From Pseudorhodobacter aquimaris (GTDB lineage Bacteria > Pseudomonadota > Alphaproteobacteria > Rhodobacterales > Rhodobacteraceae): a DNA stretch of 64,000 nt. The notes under the pieces were generated by a model. It did not search any database. It was not told where the DNA came from and worked only from the letters and a program-made list of their open reading frames with translations. The DNA is taken from the NCBI RefSeq assembly GCF_001202025.1, contig NZ_LGHS01000052.1, positions 69,501-133,500 of the forward strand, read 5' to 3'. Position numbers and translations under genes: made by a program. This document shows positions 1 through 10,151 of this stretch, in pieces (the first letter of the stretch is position 1; each line of letters begins with the position of its first letter).

Positions 1-1
1 C

Positions 2-301
2 CTTGTTACAGTAGGCGAAGACCGGATCGATGCCGCCTGCGCCATCCAGTTCAAAGAACGTATGCGCGAATTGACACAAGCGCCATCCTCTCGCGTGATC
101 CTAGATCTCTCCACTGTCGCGTTTCTGGACAGCTCTGGCCTTGGCGCTGTGGTGGCGGTGATGAAACTGCTGGGGCCTGACCGTAAACTCGAACTTTCCG
201 GGCTGACACCAACCGTGGCCAAAGTTTTCCATCTGACACGCATGGACACCGTGTTTACAATTCATCCCAGTTTGCCAGACGGACTCCAAAAAGCCGGCTA
301 A
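2..301 (+). CDS. STAS-domain anti-sigma factor antagonist (5' partial)
   Basis: The frame is open from base 2, so the true start lies outside the window; about 99 residues are visible, close to a whole single-domain STAS protein. The DSSGLGAVV segment is the hallmark of SpoIIAA/RsbV-type antagonists, in which the serine is phosphorylated by a partner kinase and the unphosphorylated form binds that kinase to free a sigma factor. The next gene, 39 bases downstream on the same strand, encodes such a kinase, so the two probably form a partner-switching pair. Cytosolic; no signal peptide or membrane segment is visible. The sigma factor or other output is not in the window. Confidence 0.85.
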   Translation, partial: LVTVGEDRIDAACAIQFKERMRELTQAPSSRVILDLSTVAFLDSSGLGAVVAVMKLLGPDRKLELSGLTPTVAKVFHLTRMDTVFTIHPSLPDGLQKAG

Positions 302-340
302 TATGGGGAACACGGCATTTGCCTAAACGACAAGGATGTT

Positions 341-745
341 ATGGAATTGGTGTTTGATAGTAATCTGGACGCCGTGCGCGGCGGTCTTGCTGATTTGCTG
401 GACAGCGGTCCCCTTTGCGCAATGGAGGCGGACGCTCGTGGCACAGCAGAAATCGTCTTGGCAGAGGTGTTCAATAATGTGGTTGAACACGCCTATGCTA
501 CACGTCAAGGGCGGATAAAGGTCTGTCTGAAAAACCATCCTGACGGAGTTTTGGTAACTGTTATTGACAGTGGCAGCCCCTTTCCCCAGCAGCAATTGCC
601 ACAGGGCCTGCTTCCGGAAATCAACGCATGGGACGATCTGCCCGAAGGTGGGTTTGGCTGGTATCTGATCCGCTCTCAAGTCCGACATCTAAGCTATCAG
701 CGTGAGGGAAAACACAACCGTCTGACATTCTGCCTTCCGTATTGA
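341..745 (+). CDS. RsbW-like anti-sigma regulatory factor (HATPase_c serine kinase)
   Basis: A 134-residue single-domain GHKL ATPase. The N box is visible as EVFNNVVEHAY (about residues 47-57), followed by a G1-type DSGSPF and a G2-type EGGFGWYLI near residue 104. This is the layout of SpoIIAB/RsbW kinases, which bind a sigma factor or phosphorylate a STAS antagonist. AAGGA at 331-335 precedes the ATG. It follows the STAS gene closely and is probably co-transcribed with it. No receiver or sensor domain is fused, so input must come from other proteins. What it controls cannot be told from the window. Confidence 0.85.
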   Translation: MELVFDSNLDAVRGGLADLLDSGPLCAMEADARGTAEIVLAEVFNNVVEHAYATRQGRIKVCLKNHPDGVLVTVIDSGSPFPQQQLPQGLLPEINAWDDLPEGGFGWYLIRSQVRHLSYQREGKHNRLTFCLPY

Positions 746-828
746 ACCGCGTATTGGGTGCTGCACCTTGCGCAGACCACAACATTCAGCTTTCATAGGT
801 TAGGAACATTGCTCGCTGGGGGTAAATA

Positions 829-2406
829 ATGCGCGATTTTCAAAGGCCTGGACGCTCGGCCGTATATGCTGCGAACGGAATGTGCGCAACGTCACACCCA
901 TTGGCGGCAAGTGCAGCAATCGACATTCTGAAGGCTGGCGGCAACGCGATGGATGCTGCGATTGCCGGCGCGGTATTGCTGGGATTTTGTGAGCCGCAAA
1001 TGACAGGCCTGGGCGGGGATTGTTTTGTATTGTTCAAACCAGCGGGGGGGGAAACCGTTCACGCGATGAACGGTTCAGGCCGTGCGCCCATGGGGCTAAA
1101 CGCCGCCAATCTCCGCGCACGCGGGCTGACCACGATGCCGCTTTATGCCGTAGAGGCCGTTACCCTTCCCGGTGCTGTCGATGCTTTTTGCCAGCTTTCC
1201 GCCGATTGGGGCCACATCGGGCTGGCCGACACCCTCGCCCCGGCCATCCATTACGCCGAAGAGGGGGTTCCCGTCGCACCCCGCGTTGCCAAGGACTGGG
1301 CCGAGGCCGAACATTTGCTGCAAGGTCGCGCCCGCGAGACCCTGCTTTTGAACGGCAAAGCTCTGACGCTGGGCCAAACCTTCCGCGCACCGGGTCAGGC
1401 CGGGGTGCTGCGCCGTATCGCTGCCCAAGGGCGCGCCGGTTTTTATGAGGGCGAAGTGGCACAGGATATGGTCGACTCTTTGCGCGCCCTCGGCGGCACC
1501 CATACGCTTGATGATTTCGCCGCGACCAAATGCGCCTATGTCGAGCCGGTCTCTGGCCCCTATAAGAATGTGGATCTGCTGGAGCATCCGCCAAACGGTC
1601 AGGGTGCCACCGCGATTCTTCTGCTCAATATCCTGTCGCATTTCGATATATCCGCGATGGATCCCTTTGGTGCGGATCGCGCCCATATTGAGGCTGAGGC
1701 GACGAAACTTGCCTATGATGCCCGCAACCGCTTTTTGGCCGATCCTGACCATACGAGGCGCTTGGCCCATATGCTCGCCCCTGAAACAGCATCCAGACTG
1801 GCCGCGCTCATTGATCCTAAACGGGCTATGGCAGCCGCCGCGCCGCTTACGGAATCGGTGCATAAGGACACGATCTATATCACCGTGGTGGATAAGGATC
1901 GCATGGCGGTATCCTTGATCTACTCGGTCTATCACAGTTTTGGCGCCTGCCTTGCCAGCGACCGTTTCGGCATCAATTTTCAAAACCGCGGTGCCGGTTT
2001 TACGCTTGAGCAGGGCCACCCGAATGAGGCCGCAGGCGGCAAGCGCCCGATGCACACCATCATCCCCGGCATGATCGCCGAAGGCGGCCGCGTCACCACA
2101 CCCTTTGGCGTGATGGGTGGGGCATATCAGCCAACGGGCCATGCGCGCTTTGTCTCGAATACCGTTGATTTCGGAATGGATCTGCAAAGTGCTATGGATG
2201 CGCCACGTTGCTTTTCCGGCGTCCATGGCATGGAGGTAGAGCGCGGCTATTCCGACGCGGTTCGTGCCGATCTGGCTGCGCGGGGACATAAGGTCATCAC
2301 AGCGGACACACCGCTTGGTGGCTCTCAGGCGGTCAGACTACACGCGGACGGGCTGCTCGAAGGGGCATCCGATCCGCGCAAGGACGGCTGCGCCTTGGGC
2401 TATTGA
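829..2406 (+). CDS. Gamma-glutamyltransferase family protein (Ntn hydrolase)
   Basis: A 525-residue protein of the gamma-glutamyltranspeptidase superfamily, made as one chain and cut autocatalytically. The early region has the family GGNAMDAAIAGA motif and TGLGGDCF. The likely nucleophile is Thr348 in KDTIYITVVDKD, which would begin the small subunit. No signal peptide is seen, and the small subunit lacks the usual THLSVVD form, so this is more likely a cytosolic amidohydrolase-like member (the group that includes oxamate amidohydrolase) than a periplasmic glutathione hydrolase. The true substrate is unknown. A GGGGGT run lies just ahead of the ATG. It converges on aroC with a 15-base gap. 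Confidence 0.85.
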   Translation: MRDFQRPGRSAVYAANGMCATSHPLAASAAIDILKAGGNAMDAAIAGAVLLGFCEPQMTGLGGDCFVLFKPAGGETVHAMNGSGRAPMGLNAANLRARGLTTMPLYAVEAVTLPGAVDAFCQLSADWGHIGLADTLAPAIHYAEEGVPVAPRVAKDWAEAEHLLQGRARETLLLNGKALTLGQTFRAPGQAGVLRRIAAQGRAGFYEGEVAQDMVDSLRALGGTHTLDDFAATKCAYVEPVSGPYKNVDLLEHPPNGQGATAILLLNILSHFDISAMDPFGADRAHIEAEATKLAYDARNRFLADPDHTRRLAHMLAPETASRLAALIDPKRAMAAAAPLTESVHKDTIYITVVDKDRMAVSLIYSVYHSFGACLASDRFGINFQNRGAGFTLEQGHPNEAAGGKRPMHTIIPGMIAEGGRVTTPFGVMGGAYQPTGHARFVSNTVDFGMDLQSAMDAPRCFSGVHGMEVERGYSDAVRADLAARGHKVITADTPLGGSQAVRLHADGLLEGASDPRKDGCALGY

Positions 2407-2421
2407 CGGGCGAGCGGCCCC

Positions 2422-4594
<2,173 letters not shown>

Positions 4595-4621
4595 CGTCAG
4601 CCTCCGAAATTCTTTGCGTTG

Positions 4622-4650
4622 TTGCTAGCGATGCAGGCCCCCAAATGCAA
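4622..4650 (-). promoter_or_regulatory. Possible sigma-70-type promoter of pheS
   Basis: On the minus strand TTGCAT (4650-4645) and TAGCAA (4627-4622) are separated by 17 bases, about 30 bases ahead of the pheS start. The -10 is weak. If the rplT terminator was functional before the insertion, pheS would need a promoter here. Confidence 0.3.
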
Positions 4651-4668
4651 GACTGCCCACCACGCAAT

Positions 4669-4692
4669 AAAAAAGGCCCCGCGGTTTTAAAC
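4669..4692 (-). terminator. Distal half of the rpmI-rplT terminator, split by the insertion sequence
   Basis: If the insertion sequence and one copy of its target duplication are removed, the minus strand reads as a GC-rich hairpin. AAAGGCCC (7381-7374) pairs with GGGCCTTT (4679-4672), with an inner palindrome CGGTTTAAAACCG, followed by six T residues (4674-4669). This is the form of a Rho-independent terminator for rplT. The present half holds the 3' stem arm and the T run; the other arm now lies 2.7 kb away. Confidence 0.75.
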
Positions 4693-4717
4693 CTGACGCA
4701 TTCCGGCTTTTGGGACA
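4693..4717 (+). repeat. Left terminal inverted repeat of the insertion sequence
   Basis: Pairs with the reverse complement of 7336-7360 at 21 of 25 positions; the outermost 14 and the inner GGGACA are identical. Directly preceded by TTTTAAAC (4685-4692). Confidence 0.9.
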
Positions 4718-4724
4718 CGAAAAT

Positions 4725-4764
4725 AGCGCCTGCTGAGATTTATCTCGGCAGGCGCTTGTTTTTT
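4725..4764 (+). terminator. Rho-independent terminator just inside the left end of the insertion sequence
   Basis: AGCGCCTGCTGAGA (4725-4738) pairs with 4743-4756 around a TTTA loop, with one G-U type pair, and is followed by TGTTTTTT. It would stop transcripts entering the transposase gene from outside, which is a common device to keep transposase expression low. Confidence 0.8.
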
Positions 4765-4927
4765 ATGGATTATTCACTTTTACAATGCACTGAGCGGTGA
4801 GGGACTTCTGTCCCGCAGCAACACTTTTCAAAAAAAGTGCGATCAGCATTTCTTGTTTAGAGAGAATGGCCAACATCTTTGTTGGCTTACGGAGGCCATC
4901 TTGACACAACGCCGGAAGGGCAAACTA

Positions 4928-7282
4928 ATGGTCAAGAGCATTCCTCAGCTTTCGCTGAAAGCAATATACCCACATCCAACACCACAAATCAACATGAACA
5001 CCTGCGGTGATATTGACTGCGGGAACTACGGTGTTGCACCAAACTTTTCTCTTCCAGTCTTCAAAGGAAGTGGGGCCGCACAAAGGAAGCTGCTTGCTTC
5101 GGTCAAGATACCTGCGCTCGCGATGGGACTGGGTGGGTATTCACTTACAAGCGATAGCAAAAAGAGCACGATCTCCAAGGCATTTGAGTATCAAAACGAC
5201 CCAAGAGCCTGGGACGATGGAAGGGAGATCGAGTGCCACCACCAAAAGGGGAATGGTGAATGCGGTATAGAGTTCAACATTATGTCCAACGAACTTTTGC
5301 TCGAAGAAATCGACAGATTGCGAACGCAAAACGGAATCCTGGAGGGTCCTAAGTGCGGTCATTGCGGCACGCGTTATCTCGACAGACCGGATGAGTTTGT
5401 ATTCAACGGCGCACACGGCAAGTTGGCTCCTGAGGGAAACAGGCGCAAAGAGAAAGCCGCAGGATTTAGGATGATCCACAAGCCCTGCAAGGGAAAGCCG
5501 GGCGCACGGATTTCAACAACACTCGATCACCAAGGCCAGAAGAAGCAGCATGACAATGTTCGACTACTGAGAGCTTTGGTTAATGGCGCGAGCATCAACG
5601 ATCTTGCGCGGCTGCTCTCCGACCCAGACACCGGCAAAAAATGCGGCGTTAGCAGAATATACAGTCGTATTTTCTGGCTTGAAAAGACAATGCTTGCTTT
5701 TGAACAGGCCAAGTTGCGCGAATGGAAAAGCAAGCAAGAGGAAACAGGACGCTTCATTCACACGCGGATCGCCCACGACGATGTTCTTATTTCGATCAAT
5801 TGGGAAAGCCGCCAGGATCGCCGCCTGACACCCCTGACCTGCTCCGTAAGTGCCGATATCCGCAGTGGCTATGTTTTCAGGATTGATGCCAACTTTGATA
5901 CCAGAGTTGATCCCGCATCGTTCTTTGAAGATCATTACATTGACGGAAATGGGCAACCAAAGAATATCCGGCAGCACTATACCAGGAAGTCTTCTGGCAA
6001 GGTAGTGAGCGCCCCAAAACTGCATTTCCAGCGACCCAGTGGCCGGTTCGATGAGGCAGCATTCTTTGCGAGTGCGGAGGGAAGCTGGCGTGTTTTCTCT
6101 GACCGTATTGAGCGCGCCTACGAAGACGATATCGCCGCAGGATTGGCATTGCCGCCAGACATCCAAGGAAAGCTGGACGATGCGCGTGATCGATGCGAGC
6201 TTCTTGATCAAATCCGCAATGGATATTTCGGGTTTGGCGATGTCGATCGCGACTTTCGGGGAAGTTTTAAGGGTATTATCGTCAAGCCGACCTACACGAA
6301 AGCCGCCCATCTCGCGTGTATACAAGAAATGTTGCCTGTTGGTAAAATCACCCTCGTCGGTGAGCGCGAAGCGGCAATGGGCCGCGTTGTGCCACACATC
6401 TTTCGCGATATGATTCAGGCCGACTTGTTCGAATGGTTGGTGATCGCGTTCGACAAGTAAGCATCCACGCCGAAGAGCCAAAGTCGTATCAAGAAGTTTG
6501 AGGAGGCATTCGAAGTCTTCGCAAGTCAGGAGATGGCTGTGGCGGGTAAGGAAATCCCCAGATACGAGCTTCTCCGCCGCTACTGTTCCAATCACTTGGA
6601 GCCCGCTGTTAAATGGGATCGACAAGGAAATGCTTTGTCCTTTGCCAGTGCCAACTTCAAGTCTGCGCAGTTCCCGCAGTTTTGGGCAGCATCACCGGTG
6701 CAGCACTTTGGCGAAACAGAGAAGGTGGTTGGTTTTCCCATCATCAGGGAAAAGTATCGCAAGGCACTTCGGCGGGTAGGGTTCGACCAAGACATCACGG
6801 ATATCGATCTACGAGATGCGCTCGCGCGGCGCGTGCTTTATACAACGATCCAGCCGGTTTCCTCATTTATGAACTCGCTGCGAACACGCATCAGCCCCAC
6901 CAAAAGAGCCGGCGGCAAATCCGCAAGAAATGGCCCAAGCTATATAAACGGCGCTGTATTCAATCCGGCAGTTCTGGTCGCAATCCTCAACATCTATCGG
7001 GTGTATTATAACTGGTTCGAGGCGCGGCAATATGTCGGGCCCGGATCTGCGGGCAAAGCAACCTCAAATGTTGAGATGGGACTCTCCTCGGTGCGTGTTC
7101 CGGGGTCGCTTGAGGTCGTTCAGGTCCCAAAGCGTCGATCAACTGCGCCGGTGATGCGAACACCTGCGATGCGCCTTGGTGCCGCTGACGAAAAGGACAA
7201 GGCACCAGACCCTCGCCGGGTGCTCTATCGCCCGTGGTTGTTCCACGGCACACCCCTGTGGCGAAAGTTCGAAACGCGATGA
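4928..7282 (+). pseudogene. Transposase with an in-frame stop codon
   Basis: The frame runs from about 4928 to a TAA at 6458-6460, then continues in the same frame to 7282, giving about 784 codons in all. Before the stop come a zinc-ribbon-like TCGDIDCGNYGV, a second cysteine pair (CGHCGTRYL), a helix-turn-helix-like stretch around GASINDLARLLSD, and a possible catalytic core starting near AHDDVLISINWE. After it is a tail with IYRVYYNWFEARQ, the kind of helix found near transposase C-termini. FDK-stop-ASTPKSQ reads smoothly through the stop, so a single point mutation is likely. An ATG at 6533 could restart the tail. Other possible starts are TTG at 4901 (after GGAGG) and ATG at 4928 (after GGAAGGG). 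Confidence 0.75.
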
Positions 7283-7298
7283 TAGCCCGTATTCGTCA

Positions 7299-7332
7299 AG
7301 AGGCCCCTGCGAAAAACTTCGCAGGGGCCTCT
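7299..7332. other. Perfect 15-bp-stem hairpin near the right end of the insertion sequence
   Basis: 7299-7313 and 7318-7332 are exact reverse complements around an AAAC loop. No T run follows on either strand, so it is not a standard terminator. It begins 17 bases after the transposase stop and ends 4 bases inside the right terminal repeat. Confidence 0.8.
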
Positions 7333-7335
7333 CTA

Positions 7336-7360
7336 TGTCCCGGATCCCGGAATGCGTCAG
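7336..7360 (-). repeat. Right terminal inverted repeat of the insertion sequence
   Basis: Reverse complement matches 4693-4717 at 21 of 25 positions. Directly followed by the second copy of the target duplication TTTTAAAC (7361-7368). Confidence 0.9.
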
Positions 7361-7381
7361 TTTTAAACCGGCAGGGCCTTT
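7361..7381 (-). terminator. Proximal half of the split rplT terminator
   Basis: Carries the first stem arm, AAAGGCCC on the minus strand (7381-7374), and the second TTTTAAAC copy. Its pairing partner and T run are now at 4679-4669, beyond the insertion sequence, so the hairpin can no longer form close to the rplT stop. Confidence 0.75.
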
Positions 7382-7399
7382 AAAAACATATCGCTTTGA

Positions 7400-7789
7400 T
7401 CAAGCAGCGGCTTTGGCAGCTTCCGACTTGTCATAAGCAGCCTTGGCGGATGCGGCGATGGCGTTAAACGCCTCCGGCTCATTCACTGCCAGATCGGCCA
7501 GAACCTTGCGGTCCACCTCGATACCCGACAGCATCAAACCATTGATGAAACGGGAGTAAGTGAACTGGGCATCAAACAAACGCACAGCCGCGTTGATCCG
7601 CTGGATCCACAGCGCGCGGAAGTTGCGCTTGCGGTTTTTGCGGTCGCGTGTGGCGTATTGGTTGGCTTTATCAACCGCCTGCGTTGCAGTGCGGAAGTTG
7701 GTGCTGCGCGCGGCATAATAGCCTTTGGCAGCTTTGATCACCTTACGGTGGCGGGCGTGGGTAACGACGCCAGATTTTACGCGGGACAT
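7400..7789 (-). CDS. rplT: 50S ribosomal protein L20 (bL20)
   Basis: 129 residues, slightly longer than the usual 118 because of an alanine- and lysine-rich tail. The start [19 protein letters not shown] and the core [20 protein letters not shown] are typical of bL20, an early-binding protein of the large subunit that contacts 23S rRNA. It lies 12 bases after rpmI and is surely co-transcribed with it. Its terminator is interrupted by the insertion sequence that now separates it from pheS. Confidence 0.97.
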   Translation of the reverse strand: MSRVKSGVVTHARHRKVIKAAKGYYAARSTNFRTATQAVDKANQYATRDRKNRKRNFRALWIQRINAAVRLFDAQFTYSRFINGLMLSGIEVDRKVLADLAVNEPEAFNAIAASAKAAYDKSEAAKAAA

Positions 7790-7801
7790 CTTTGGCTCTC
7801 C

Positions 7802-8002
7802 TTACCGGTTATAGGGCATGTATTTTTTAACGATCTTCGTATCCGCATCACACAGGATCATAGTCCCGGCCGTGTCGCGAATGAATTTCGTTGTACGCTT
7901 GATCATGCCGTGGCGCTTGCCGGCGTGGCCGGCCTTTACCTTACCGGTTGCGGTGAAGCGAAAGCGCTTCTTGGCCGCAGATTTGGTTTTCATCTTGGGC
8001 AT
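7802..8002 (-). CDS. rpmI: 50S ribosomal protein L35 (bL35)
   Basis: 66 residues starting [14 protein letters not shown], the standard L35 N-terminus; the frame is open 14 codons further upstream, but the start at 8002 has AAGGAGA ahead of it and matches the family. A small, very basic large-subunit protein. First gene of the rpmI-rplT unit; infC is not next to it. A promoter is proposed at 8081-8109. Confidence 0.96.
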   Translation of the reverse strand: MPKMKTKSAAKKRFRFTATGKVKAGHAGKRHGMIKRTTKFIRDTAGTMILCDADTKIVKKYMPYNR

Positions 8003-8080
8003 TTCCATCTCCTTGATTTGAGCGGTTAACACGCGACTCGGCATGCCACTTACGGCCGGTCACGCAGTAATAGAGCGGCG

Positions 8081-8109
8081 GATATAGGCCGGACTGCCCC
8101 TGAACGCAA
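8081..8109 (-). promoter_or_regulatory. Sigma-70-type promoter of rpmI-rplT
   Basis: On the minus strand TTGCGT (8109-8104) and TATATC (8086-8081) are 17 bases apart, about 79 bases ahead of the rpmI start. Confidence 0.55.
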
Positions 8110-8171
8110 GCCAAAACCTATCGAGATCAACGGCCCGTCGCATTACGGAATAAATCGGGAATGTTGAGGGC

Positions 8172-8206
8172 AAAAGCACGCGGGCCGATAACAAGATAGG
8201 CCCGCG
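8172..8206 (-). terminator. Probable terminator of pyk
   Basis: CGCGGGCC and GGCCCGCG (8206-8199 and 8186-8179, minus strand) form an 8-bp GC stem around a 12-base loop, followed by TGCTTTTG. The T run is short. Confidence 0.6.
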
Positions 8207-8251
8207 ATATTGGATCAGGAATAACATCGTCGTTACAGAAATGTCAGGGGA

Positions 8252-9700
8252 TCATTCCGCCTCGGAGGAATAGATCAACCGTTCATCACAGGGCGCCACC
8301 CGCAAAATATTGGTGGTACCCGGAACGTTGAACGGCACACCGGCGGTGACCACGATCTGCTCGGCCTCTTGGGCGAAACCTGCGCTGCGCGCCGCACGCA
8401 CAGCGGCCAGGACAGCCCCCTTGAAGCGGCCCTGCGGCTCGGTAATCACGCAATGCGCGCCCCATGTCATGGTCAGGCGGCGTGCGGTGCGAACCAAGGG
8501 CGTCAGCGCGATGATCGGCGTGCGCGGGCGTTCGCGCGCCACAAGGCTTGCCGTGGTGCCCGATTGCGTAAAGCAGCAGATTGCCTTGATGTCCGTCGTT
8601 TCCGCGATTTCGCGTGCCGCTGATACGATCGCATCAGCCACAGTTGTTTTATGCGCCTGACGGCTGGACTCAATCACTTCGCGGTAAATCTTGTCGGATT
8701 CGACGCTGATCGCCACGTTGCTCATCGTGGTCACCGCCTCAACCGGATAATGCCCCGCCGCCGATTCCGCCGAGAGCATGACCGCATCGGCACCCTCATA
8801 AATCGCGGTCGCCACATCAGAGACTTCGGCACGGGTCGGCACCGGCGATTCGATCATCGATTCCAGCATCTGTGTGGCCACAATCACCGGTTTGGCCGCC
8901 GCGCGCGCACGCCGCACAAGACGTTTCTGGATCGGCGGCACGGCATGCACCGGCAGTTCAACCCCCAGATCACCGCGCGCAACCATGATTCCATCCGAGA
9001 CCGCCAGAATCGAATCATAGGACTTCACAGCGGCAGGCTTTTCGATCTTGGACAGGATCGCAGCACGGCCCCGCGCCAGCTCTCGTGCCTCAAGAACATC
9101 CTCGGCACGCTGCACAAAGGAAAGCGCCAGCCAGTCCACGCCCATCTCACAGGCAAATTCCAGATCGGCGCGGTCCTTGTCGGAGAGCGCGGCCAAGGGC
9201 AGCAGCACATCCGGCACATTCACGCCCTTGCGGTTGGAAATCACGCCGCCCACCACAACGGTGCAATTTGCGTGATCCTTGCCACAGCTATCCACCGTCA
9301 ACTTGATCTTGCCGTCATTGACCAACAGTGTTGAACCCGGCTCCAGCGCAAGAAAAATCTCGGGGTGCGGCAGGTTTACGCGGTTCACATCACCGGGGGC
9401 ATCATCCAGATCCATGCGGAAGGATGCGCCCTCGACCAGCTCTTCGCCACCCTCTTTGGCAAAGACGCCGACACGCAGCTTTGGACCCTGAAGGTCGGCC
9501 AGCACACAAATCGGACGGCCGAGATCGGCCTCGATTTTGCGGATAATGTCATAGCGCGCGCGCTGTTCGTCATGTGTGCCATGGCTCATGTTCAGGCGAA
9601 AGACATCTGCCCCGGCTTCAAACAAAGCGCGAATGGTTTCATAGGTGGAAGAGGATGGGCCGAGCGTGGCCACGATCTTTACATTGCGAAGGCGTCTCAT
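8252..9700 (-). CDS. pyk: Pyruvate kinase
   Basis: 482 residues from the ATG at 9700, whose MRRLRNVKIVATLGPSSS start is the normal form; a GTG at 9709 is an in-frame alternative. It catalyses phosphoenolpyruvate + ADP to pyruvate + ATP. The substrate-binding FRLNMSHGTH, the active-site region ILSKIEKPAAVKSYDSIL and MVARGDLGVELP, and ATQMLESMI are all present, followed by the C-terminal allosteric domain (SGTTASLVARERPRTPI). Monocistronic by appearance, with its own terminator. Only about 100 bases separate its start from the divergent DUF1244 gene. Confidence 0.96.
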   Translation of the reverse strand: MRRLRNVKIVATLGPSSSTYETIRALFEAGADVFRLNMSHGTHDEQRARYDIIRKIEADLGRPICVLADLQGPKLRVGVFAKEGGEELVEGASFRMDLDDAPGDVNRVNLPHPEIFLALEPGSTLLVNDGKIKLTVDSCGKDHANCTVVVGGVISNRKGVNVPDVLLPLAALSDKDRADLEFACEMGVDWLALSFVQRAEDVLEARELARGRAAILSKIEKPAAVKSYDSILAVSDGIMVARGDLGVELPVHAVPPIQKRLVRRARAAAKPVIVATQMLESMIESPVPTRAEVSDVATAIYEGADAVMLSAESAAGHYPVEAVTTMSNVAISVESDKIYREVIESSRQAHKTTVADAIVSAAREIAETTDIKAICCFTQSGTTASLVARERPRTPIIALTPLVRTARRLTMTWGAHCVITEPQGRFKGAVLAAVRAARSAGFAQEAEQIVVTAGVPFNVPGTTNILRVAPCDERLIYSSEAE

Positions 9701-9812
9701 GCGTGCCACGTTCCTGTCGTTTGAATTGAATATAATGGGCCAGCCTCTTTATGGCGGAAATATCTTCCTTGGGCAACGGCTCAATGATAGCGCAAACAAA
9801 AAGGAAACCGAG

Positions 9813-10118
9813 ATGGATGAAACAACCCGCACCGAACTGGAGGCCGCGACCTTTCGTCGTCTGATGGAGCATCTGCTGGACAAGCGGCCAGATGTGCAAA
9901 ATATCGACATGATGAATCTGGCCGGATTTTGCCGCAACTGCCTGTCGCGCTGGTATCAAGAGGCCGCCAATGACCGCGGCATAGAGATGGACAAGGTCGC
10001 CGCGCGCGAGATCGTTTACGGCATGCCCTATGAGGAATGGCGCGACATGCATCAAACCCCCGCCGATGCGGAAAAACAGGCGGCCTTTGCCAAGGCCTTC
10101 AAGGATAATGTCGGCTGA
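9813..10118 (+). CDS. DUF1244 family protein
   Basis: 101 residues beginning MDETTRTELEAATFRRLMEHL, after AAGGAAA at 9801-9807; the frame is open upstream to 9645 but without family similarity and it would run into pyk. The core NIDMMNLAGFCRNCLSRWYQ with its CRNC pair and GMPYEEW are the signature of DUF1244, a small protein family widespread in proteobacteria with no settled function. Cytosolic. Divergent from pyk. Confidence 0.9.
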   Translation: MDETTRTELEAATFRRLMEHLLDKRPDVQNIDMMNLAGFCRNCLSRWYQEAANDRGIEMDKVAAREIVYGMPYEEWRDMHQTPADAEKQAAFAKAFKDNVG

Positions 10119-10151
10119 TCCCCAGCCAATCAGCCGATGCCGGGCGGAAGA

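Larger units (their letters stand above)
4693..7360 (+). mobile_element. Complete insertion sequence, 2,668 bp, family not assigned
   Basis: The ends are inverted repeats: 4693-4717 and the reverse complement of 7336-7360 match at 21 of 25 positions, including the first 14 (CTGACGCATTCCGG). Both ends are flanked by the 8-bp direct repeat TTTTAAAC (4685-4692 and 7361-7368), a perfect target-site duplication. Inside is one long plus-strand transposase frame with an in-frame stop. A terminator sits just inside the left end and a hairpin just inside the right end. The element reads less GC-rich than its neighbours. It separates rplT from pheS. The intact duplication points to a fairly recent insertion. 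I could not place it in a named family by eye. Confidence 0.9.

Noticed and set aside
1096-2289. Long antisense open frame opposite the gamma-glutamyltransferase gene
   Set aside because: Shadow frame of a GC-rich gene; composition is Arg, Gly and His rich and no family features are visible.
7299-7332. Rho-independent terminator at the right end of the insertion sequence
   Set aside because: The stem is perfect but neither strand has a T run after it; kept only as a hairpin.
4685-7368. Composite transposon carrying cargo
   Set aside because: Only one element with one transposase frame lies between the repeats; no passenger gene.
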